A stretch of 64,000 nucleotides of DNA from DATJGR01 sp041739525 (lineage in GTDB: Bacteria > Pseudomonadota > Gammaproteobacteria > Pseudomonadales > Azotimanducaceae), in contig JBGSNQ010000062.1 of the NCBI GenBank assembly GCA_041739525.1, positions 1-64,000 of the forward strand, read 5' to 3'. The notes beneath the pieces were generated by a model that had not been told where the DNA came from, ran no database searches, and was given only the letters and a program-made list of their open reading frames with translations. Numbering within the stretch: the stretch's first letter is position 1; each line of letters opens with the position of its first letter. The translations under genes and the position numbers were made by a program. Below are positions 59,110 to 64,000 of the stretch, piece after piece.

Positions 59110-60306
59110 ATGGCGATCAATTCACCGCGCGATTTCTTCGCGCTCGAATCGGCGAGCGGTATCGTGCTCGTGTGCGCCGGGATCGTCGCACTGCTGATTG
59201 CGAACTCGCCGCTAGCGTCGCTGTACGATGCGTTCCTCAATCTGAAACTGACGGTCGCTGTCGGCGACCTCGCCATCGACAAACCCCTATTGCTGTGGAT
59301 CAACGACGGGCTGATGGCGATGTTCTTTTTCCTCATCGGCCTGGAAGTGAAGCGCGAAGTGCTCGAAGGCGAGCTGCGCAAGCCTTCGCAGATCGTGCTG
59401 CCGGGTTGCGCGGCACTCGGCGGCTTCATCGTGCCCGCCGCAATTTACGCGTACATCAACTGGGACGATCCGATCGCATTGGCCGGCTGGGCAATTCCTG
59501 CCGCCACAGACATCGCGTTCGCGCTAGGCGTTCTCTCCATGCTCGGAAGTCGCGTGCCGACATCGCTCAAGCTGTTTCTCCTGACGCTCGCGATCTTCGA
59601 TGACATTGCCGCAATCGTCGTGATCGCGCTGTTCTACGGTACGGAGTTGTCCATCCTTTCGTTGTCGCTGGCGCTCATCGGCGTAACGGCGCTGTTGCTC
59701 CTCAACTACCTCGGCGTAGGACGGATCGCCGCCTACGTGCTGATTGGAATCTTCGTGTGGGTAGCCGTCCTGAAGAGCGGCATGCACGCAACGTTGGCGG
59801 GCTTCGTCATCGCATTGACCGTTCCGTTGAGTCATCCGGACCCTGCGTATCACGGCTCGCCGCTGCGCCACCTGGAGCACATTCTGCATCCGTGGGTGGC
59901 GTTCATGATTCTGCCGCTGTTCGCGTTTGCGAACTCCGGCGTTTCCTTTGCCGACGTGACGGCCGGGCAACTCACCGGCGGCGTCACTCTGGGTATCGCG
60001 CTCGGCCTCTTCGTCGGTAAACAGGTCGGCGTATTTGCGACGAGTTTCGCCGTGATCAAGCTGGGGTTCGCCGAATTGCCGCGTGGTGCTACGTGGTCTT
60101 CGCTGTATGGCGTCGCAATCCTCACCGGCATCGGCTTCACGATGAGCCTGTTCATCGGTTCGCTCGCGTTCGAGTACTCGAAGGTCGACTACGACGCCCC
60201 ACTGCGCGCGGCGGTGCTCGGCGCGTCGGTATTCTCTGCGCTGGTCGGATATCTGCTGCTGCGTTTCACCTTGAAGGACGCGCCGACGGATGCTCCAGCC
60301 GGATAG
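59110..60306 (+). CDS. nhaA: Na+/H+ antiporter NhaA
   Basis: A 398-residue, 12-helix antiporter. The ion-binding aspartates are D164-D165 in TLAIFDDIAAIVVIALFYG, preceded by TDIAFALGVLSMLGSRVP. It also has MAMFFFLIGLEVKREVLEGEL and the C-terminal GIGFTMSLFIGSLAF. It exports sodium in exchange for protons at alkaline pH. A GGGAG site precedes the ATG. The MBL-fold gene follows 18 bases later on the same strand. Confidence 0.94.
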   Translation: MAINSPRDFFALESASGIVLVCAGIVALLIANSPLASLYDAFLNLKLTVAVGDLAIDKPLLLWINDGLMAMFFFLIGLEVKREVLEGELRKPSQIVLPGCAALGGFIVPAAIYAYINWDDPIALAGWAIPAATDIAFALGVLSMLGSRVPTSLKLFLLTLAIFDDIAAIVVIALFYGTELSILSLSLALIGVTALLLLNYLGVGRIAAYVLIGIFVWVAVLKSGMHATLAGFVIALTVPLSHPDPAYHGSPLRHLEHILHPWVAFMILPLFAFANSGVSFADVTAGQLTGGVTLGIALGLFVGKQVGVFATSFAVIKLGFAELPRGATWSSLYGVAILTGIGFTMSLFIGSLAFEYSKVDYDAPLRAAVLGASVFSALVGYLLLRFTLKDAPTDAPAG

Positions 60307-60324
60307 TCCGCTTATACTTCGCGC

Positions 60325-61437
60325 ATGACCGACCTCGTATATCCCTATCCTGATCATCCGAAACCCGGAACGACTCGCGAAGTCGCACCCGGCGTCCATT
60401 GGCTCACCATGCCGATGGGCGGCTCGTTAACCCACATCAATCTGTATCTGCTCGACGACGGCGACGGCTGGTATGTCGTTGACACCGGTCTCGGCAACGA
60501 AGAAACGGAAACGCTGTGGCACCAACTGTTCACCGGTGACATGGGCGGAAAGCCCGTGAAGGGCGTGATCTGCACCCACATGCACCCCGACCACATCGGC
60601 CAGGCGGGCATGATCTCCGAACACTTCAAGTGCCCCCTGCTGATGACGCGCGCGGAGTACTACCAGGCGCGCGCGTTTCACTCGTCCGGTCCCGGCAGCA
60701 ACCACTCGAGCTGGCAGGGCCAGGTGTTCTTCGAACGCGCCGGCATGCCGCGCGACTATCTGAGCCAGATGAAGCAGATGTGGGAGTCCCGCGCGAAAGG
60801 CGGCGACGGCTTCGGCATGCCATCGATGCCGATGGGTTACCAACGACTCGTCGATGGCGACGAACTTCGGATCGGCAACCACGTGTGGGAGATCGTCGTC
60901 GGTTCCGGCCATTCGCCCGAGCACGCCTGTCTGCACTCGCGAAACCTCGACGTGATGATCTCGGGCGATCAGATCCTGCCGATCATCACCTCGAACGTCA
61001 GCGTGCATCCGACCGAGCCCGAGGCGAATCCGCTGAAGGACTGGATGGAGTCGCACGACAAGTTCATGAAGACGCCCGGCGAGACGCTCGTGCTACCGGC
61101 GCACAATCTGCCGTTCTACGGCGTGCGTGAACGCCTGCGGCAACTGATCAACCATCACGAAGACCGCATGCTCGCCATCGAAGAACACTGCCAAAAGCCC
61201 GCGCTTGCACGCGACCTGTTGCCGGTGTTGTTCAAACGCAAGCTCGATCCGCGGCAGATGATGATGGCGTTGGGCGAAGCGATCGCGCATCTGCACCTGT
61301 TGATGCACCGCAATCGCATCGAACGCACGCTCGGCGAAGACGGTTACTACCACTTCCGTTCGATCGACCCCGATCTCGATCGCCGTTCGAATCCCGACCG
61401 TCACACGGCCCCTGACGACAGCCCGATGCAGGTTTGA
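60325..61437 (+). CDS. MBL-fold metallo-hydrolase
   Basis: A 370-residue metallo-beta-lactamase-fold protein. The metal motif is H85-M-H87-P-D89-H90 (ICTHMHPDHIGQAG), with a later metal-binding His/Asp pair in SPEHACLHSR and MISGDQILP. A C-terminal helical part follows. Members include thioesterases and lactonases; no signal peptide is seen. Downstream of nhaA and upstream of a small membrane protein; the function is not set by context. Confidence 0.87.
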   Translation: MTDLVYPYPDHPKPGTTREVAPGVHWLTMPMGGSLTHINLYLLDDGDGWYVVDTGLGNEETETLWHQLFTGDMGGKPVKGVICTHMHPDHIGQAGMISEHFKCPLLMTRAEYYQARAFHSSGPGSNHSSWQGQVFFERAGMPRDYLSQMKQMWESRAKGGDGFGMPSMPMGYQRLVDGDELRIGNHVWEIVVGSGHSPEHACLHSRNLDVMISGDQILPIITSNVSVHPTEPEANPLKDWMESHDKFMKTPGETLVLPAHNLPFYGVRERLRQLINHHEDRMLAIEEHCQKPALARDLLPVLFKRKLDPRQMMMALGEAIAHLHLLMHRNRIERTLGEDGYYHFRSIDPDLDRRSNPDRHTAPDDSPMQV

Positions 61438-61443
61438 CCCCGC

Positions 61444-61743
61444 TTGAGCAAAAAGCGCAACTGGCGCCATCGGCTGGTCATCGTCGCGTATCGATTGGTT
61501 CGTTGGTCTCACAGACGACTTCCGCCCATCGTGCGTTCGCTGCTCGGCCTTTTGCTGATGGCCGGCGGCCTGGTCGGATTCCTGCCGATTCTCGGCTTCT
61601 GGATGTTTCCGCTCGGCGTAGCACTGGTGATCTCGGATTTCCCACCGCTGCGGCGCCGCCTCGAGGTCTGGCTCAACGAAACCCGGCGCCGCTATCACAT
61701 GGACATGCTGAAGAGCGAGCGCCAGCGCCGCGACGCCGTTTGA
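61444..61743 (+). CDS. Small basic membrane protein
   Basis: A 99-residue protein starting at TTG, six bases after the MBL stop. It has a basic N-terminus (SKKRNWRHRLVIVAYRLVRW), one or two hydrophobic segments (SLLGLLLMAGGLVGFLPILG and FWMFPLGVALVIS) and a basic amphipathic tail. The pattern is like small PGPGW-type membrane proteins, but assignment to that family is not secure. Likely inner-membrane and coupled to the MBL gene. Confidence 0.65.
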   Translation: MSKKRNWRHRLVIVAYRLVRWSHRRLPPIVRSLLGLLLMAGGLVGFLPILGFWMFPLGVALVISDFPPLRRRLEVWLNETRRRYHMDMLKSERQRRDAV

Positions 61744-61761
61744 CGCTGTTCACCTGAACCA

Positions 61762-62280
61762 CTAAGGGGCATCGACGCGATAGAACGCGTATTCGCGCGT
61801 TGCGCCGTAGATGTCGAACATCGCAGTGTGCGTGTATACGCCGCCGATCTTCTGCGTCGCCTTGCGCGAACGCGTGTTTGCCGGATCGACATGAAACCAC
61901 ACGGTGTCAGCCCACTTGAACGCATGTTCGAGCATTGCGCGCTTCACGTGTGCGTTCGTAGCACCGCCCCAATGGTCGCGTGCAATGAACGTGAAGCCGA
62001 TGGCGACTTCGCGGGTGGCTGGACTCCAATGGTAATAACGCGACGAACCGATGACGCGGTGGTTCGTCGTGTCCTCGATGGTGAGCGCGTGCTGCACTTG
62101 CGCCTCGCTGAACCATTTCTCGAACACGCTGCGCTGCCATCGGTCTTTCGACGGATGCTGCGCCCACATCAACGGATCAGATGCCACCGCGTATAGCGCT
62201 TCGAATTCATCCGGCCGAATCGGCCGCAACCGAATGCCCGAACCCTCGAGCACCGGATCCAGGTCGAAATCGGTCGTCAC
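61762..62280 (-). CDS. GNAT-family N-acetyltransferase
   Basis: A 172-residue RimJ/RimL-like acetyltransferase. It has GIRLRPIRPDEFEALYAVAS, VIGSSRYYHWSPATREVAIGF, and the acetyl-CoA region FIARDHWGGATNAHVKRAML, followed by WFHVDPANTRSRKATQKIGG. It transfers acetyl to an amine of a protein or small molecule. The GTG at 62280, four bases after the neighbouring MBL stop and with a GAGG site, is preferred over a frame overlapping that gene. Confidence 0.85.
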   Translation of the reverse strand: MTTDFDLDPVLEGSGIRLRPIRPDEFEALYAVASDPLMWAQHPSKDRWQRSVFEKWFSEAQVQHALTIEDTTNHRVIGSSRYYHWSPATREVAIGFTFIARDHWGGATNAHVKRAMLEHAFKWADTVWFHVDPANTRSRKATQKIGGVYTHTAMFDIYGATREYAFYRVDAP

Positions 62281-62284
62281 GCGC

Positions 62285-63139
62285 TCAAACCTCGAACCGA
62301 TATGCGCCGCCCGCTGCACGTTTGATGCGCCCTGCGGTAGGCGTTGCGAAATGCGTACCGATCACGAGAACCGCCGACTCCGCGTACTTCGCCAACAATT
62401 CGTCCCGGGTGCGCACACCCTGCGCCTTGTCGAAGTCGGCCGAACTCGTCCAATCGGTACGCGCGATCTGACACGGATGGTGAATGCAGTCACCGGTGAT
62501 CAACGCTTCGGCGCCTTGCGAGGTGATGTGTACGCTGACATGGCCGGCAGTGTGGCCCGGCGTAGGTTCCAGCCGCACTTCGTCGCACAACATGTGTTCC
62601 ATCGAAACGAAATCGACGAGACCCGCCTCGATCACGGGTCGTACGGAATCCGCCAGCACCGAACCGTATTGAGCATCTTCACCGTGTTCGTCCCAATAAC
62701 GCCATTCTTGCTGCGCGATCAGATAGCGGGCATTCGGAAACGTTGGTTCCCAACGGCCGTCGACGAGCATCGTGTTCCAACCGACGTGATCGACATGCAG
62801 ATGCGTGCACAGCACGGAATCGATCGATTCGCGCGGATAACCGGCCGCGGCAAGATCCGATAGAAACGACGTTTGCAGATGGCTCCAGCTAGGGATGTTG
62901 CGTTCCTTGTCGTTGCCGATGCACGTATCGACCACGATGCGTCGCGTGCCGGTGTCCACTACCAGCGCATGTATGCTCATGATCAACTTGCCTTGCTCGG
63001 TCATGAAGTGCGGCTTCAGCCATTCGATGTCTCGACAGGCTTCTGGCGTTGCATCCGGCAAAATGAACCTGGTTCCACCGGCCACTTCTAGTTCGACGAT
63101 TCGCGTGATCTTCACGCCGCCGATTTGCCATTGATTCAT
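62285..63139 (-). CDS. MBL-fold metallo-hydrolase
   Basis: A 284-residue enzyme. The metal motif is H113-L-H115-V-D117-H118 (LCTHLHVDHVGW), with PTPGHTAGHVSVHITSQGAE and ITGDCIHHPCQI as the later metal-binding segments. This pattern is shared with N-acyl-homoserine lactonase-like and glyoxalase-like hydrolases. The ATG at 63139 has a GGAGCG site; a longer frame to 63196 is unlikely. It is cotranscribed with the GNAT gene and divergent from the acyl-CoA synthetase at 63261. A role in lactone or thioester hydrolysis is inferred. Confidence 0.87.
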   Translation of the reverse strand: MNQWQIGGVKITRIVELEVAGGTRFILPDATPEACRDIEWLKPHFMTEQGKLIMSIHALVVDTGTRRIVVDTCIGNDKERNIPSWSHLQTSFLSDLAAAGYPRESIDSVLCTHLHVDHVGWNTMLVDGRWEPTFPNARYLIAQQEWRYWDEHGEDAQYGSVLADSVRPVIEAGLVDFVSMEHMLCDEVRLEPTPGHTAGHVSVHITSQGAEALITGDCIHHPCQIARTDWTSSADFDKAQGVRTRDELLAKYAESAVLVIGTHFATPTAGRIKRAAGGAYRFEV

Positions 63140-63260
63140 CACGCGCTCCGCCGTTGGAAGTCGTCGCAGCATCGCGAAACGACCGAACGCTGGCAATACG
63201 CTTGCTGTTGCAAATGCGCTCGCTTAAGGTCGCGGAGCCGTTTTCGATGGGGAGATTTGG

Positions 63261-64000
63261 ATGGGTGTGCGCGAATATTTTTCCACGTTCAAGGAGTTCG
63301 TCGGTCTGCTGCGCAATCGGAAGCATCTCGCGCCCCGGCCGCTCGACACGCTCGATTCAGTCGGGCTGAAGGTGGAACAAACCGCTGAAAAGCTCGGCGA
63401 CAGGACGATGCTCCTGTTCGAAGGTCGGCAGATCACGTGGCGCGAATTCAATGCCATGGCCAACCAGTTTGCCCACGCATTGAAAGCGCGCGGCATCGGT
63501 CATGGCGACATCGTCAGTTTGATGATGGAAAACCGTATCGAGTTTCTCGCGTCGCTCATCGCCATCGTCAAAGTCGGCGCGGTGGCGTCACTGATCAACA
63601 CCAACCTGCGCGGGCGGCCGCTGACACATTGCATCTCCGTCACGCAGTCGAAAGCGTGGATATTCGGCGAAGAACTGAGCGACGCCGTCGCGGGCGTCAA
63701 AGCCGATCTGAACCTCGAGGAAGGTAGCGGATACCTCTTTGTAGCCGACGCGGCGAAGACGCGCGCTCCGAACTGGGCCGTGGACCTCAGCGCGGAAGCA
63801 GCCAATGCGTCTACTTCGAATCTGCCTGAAACGCAGCGAATCAAACTCGGCGACAACGCAACCTTCCTGTTCACCTCCGGAACCACCGGCTTGCCCAAGG
63901 CCGCGGTGGTTTCGCACCGGCGTTTTCTTGCGACCGGGCTCATGACGTGGAGGCTCGGGTTGAAAACCACCGAAGAGGATCGGTTGTACATCTGCCTGCC
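63261..64000 (+). CDS. Long-chain acyl-CoA synthetase, 3' part missing
   Basis: A partial gene from ATG 63261 (GGGGAG site) to the window edge, 246 complete codons. It begins MGVREYFSTFKEFVGLLRNR. It has TMLLFEGRQITWREFNAMAN, an ASLINTNLRG segment, and the P-loop ATFLFTSGTTGLPKAAVVSH. The pattern is that of the very-long-chain/FadD6-like ANL ligases that activate fatty or other hydrophobic acids. Divergent from the MBL-GNAT pair. The C-terminal half, which fixes family and substrate, lies beyond the window. Confidence 0.88.
   Translation, partial: MGVREYFSTFKEFVGLLRNRKHLAPRPLDTLDSVGLKVEQTAEKLGDRTMLLFEGRQITWREFNAMANQFAHALKARGIGHGDIVSLMMENRIEFLASLIAIVKVGAVASLINTNLRGRPLTHCISVTQSKAWIFGEELSDAVAGVKADLNLEEGSGYLFVADAAKTRAPNWAVDLSAEAANASTSNLPETQRIKLGDNATFLFTSGTTGLPKAAVVSHRRFLATGLMTWRLGLKTTEEDRLYICL

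Overview
The window is GC-rich, densely coded chromosomal DNA with no phage, transposase, CRISPR, rRNA or tRNA gene that I can see. Gram-negative markers (OmpA-family outer-membrane proteins, lipoproteins, Wzx-type flippase, NhaA, a DUF4124 protein, a Bcr/CflA pump) point to a proteobacterium, probably a gammaproteobacterium. The taxonomic call is an inference from gene content only. Genes are tightly packed, and many neighbours overlap by GTGA or ATGA, so translational coupling is a general habit here. || Layout: 1-3324 (minus) looks like an aromatic meta-cleavage block (extradiol dioxygenase, TetR regulator, aldehyde dehydrogenase, RraA-like aldolase), divergent from a serine hydrolase-globin-azoreductase-SLC13 transporter run (3407-7268). 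After a repeat-bearing spacer come a CHAD protein, a Bcr/CflA exporter and a crotonase. 10940-20676 (minus) is a surface-polysaccharide cluster: four glycosyltransferases, two methyltransferases, a flippase, and two GDP-mannose 4,6-dehydratase family proteins. || 20757-45419 is dominated by coenzyme F420. The biosynthetic genes sit in two groups, fno-cofE (28576-30004) and cofD-cofC-cofGH (35194-39415). Around them are four probable F420-dependent luciferase-like (LLM) oxidoreductases (20757, 25352, 27534, 42063) and a fifth LLM protein (44241) that looks more like an FMN-type monooxygenase. Interleaved are a cyclopropane-fatty-acid synthase-like methyltransferase, a glucokinase, a PRISE-type (progesterone 5-beta-reductase-like) enone reductase, SDR and MDR reductases, a Gfo/Idh/MocA dehydrogenase and a three-gene OmpA/TSP3/VWA envelope cluster. 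All genes for making the F420 core and tail, and for reducing it with NADPH, appear present. A dehydro-F420 reductase domain (as in FbiB) is not seen. || 45438-64000 carries a secreted carboxylesterase, a beta-helix lipoprotein/diheme cytochrome lipoprotein pair, a hybrid histidine kinase, and a six-gene minus-strand lipid/CoA operon (acyl-CoA dehydrogenase, acyl-CoA synthetase, a hydratase-like protein with an apparent signal peptide, aldo/keto reductase, hotdog thioesterase, fatty-acid desaturase). NhaA, two metallo-beta-lactamase-fold hydrolases, a GNAT acetyltransferase and the start of a second acyl-CoA synthetase follow. || Working picture (inference): an organism that degrades hydrophobic substrates (aromatic, alicyclic, terpenoid or steroid-like) through CoA thioesters, and uses F420H2 as a low-potential hydride donor for enone or imine reductions. 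The F420 gene set with its satellite reductases is the most interesting system in the window.
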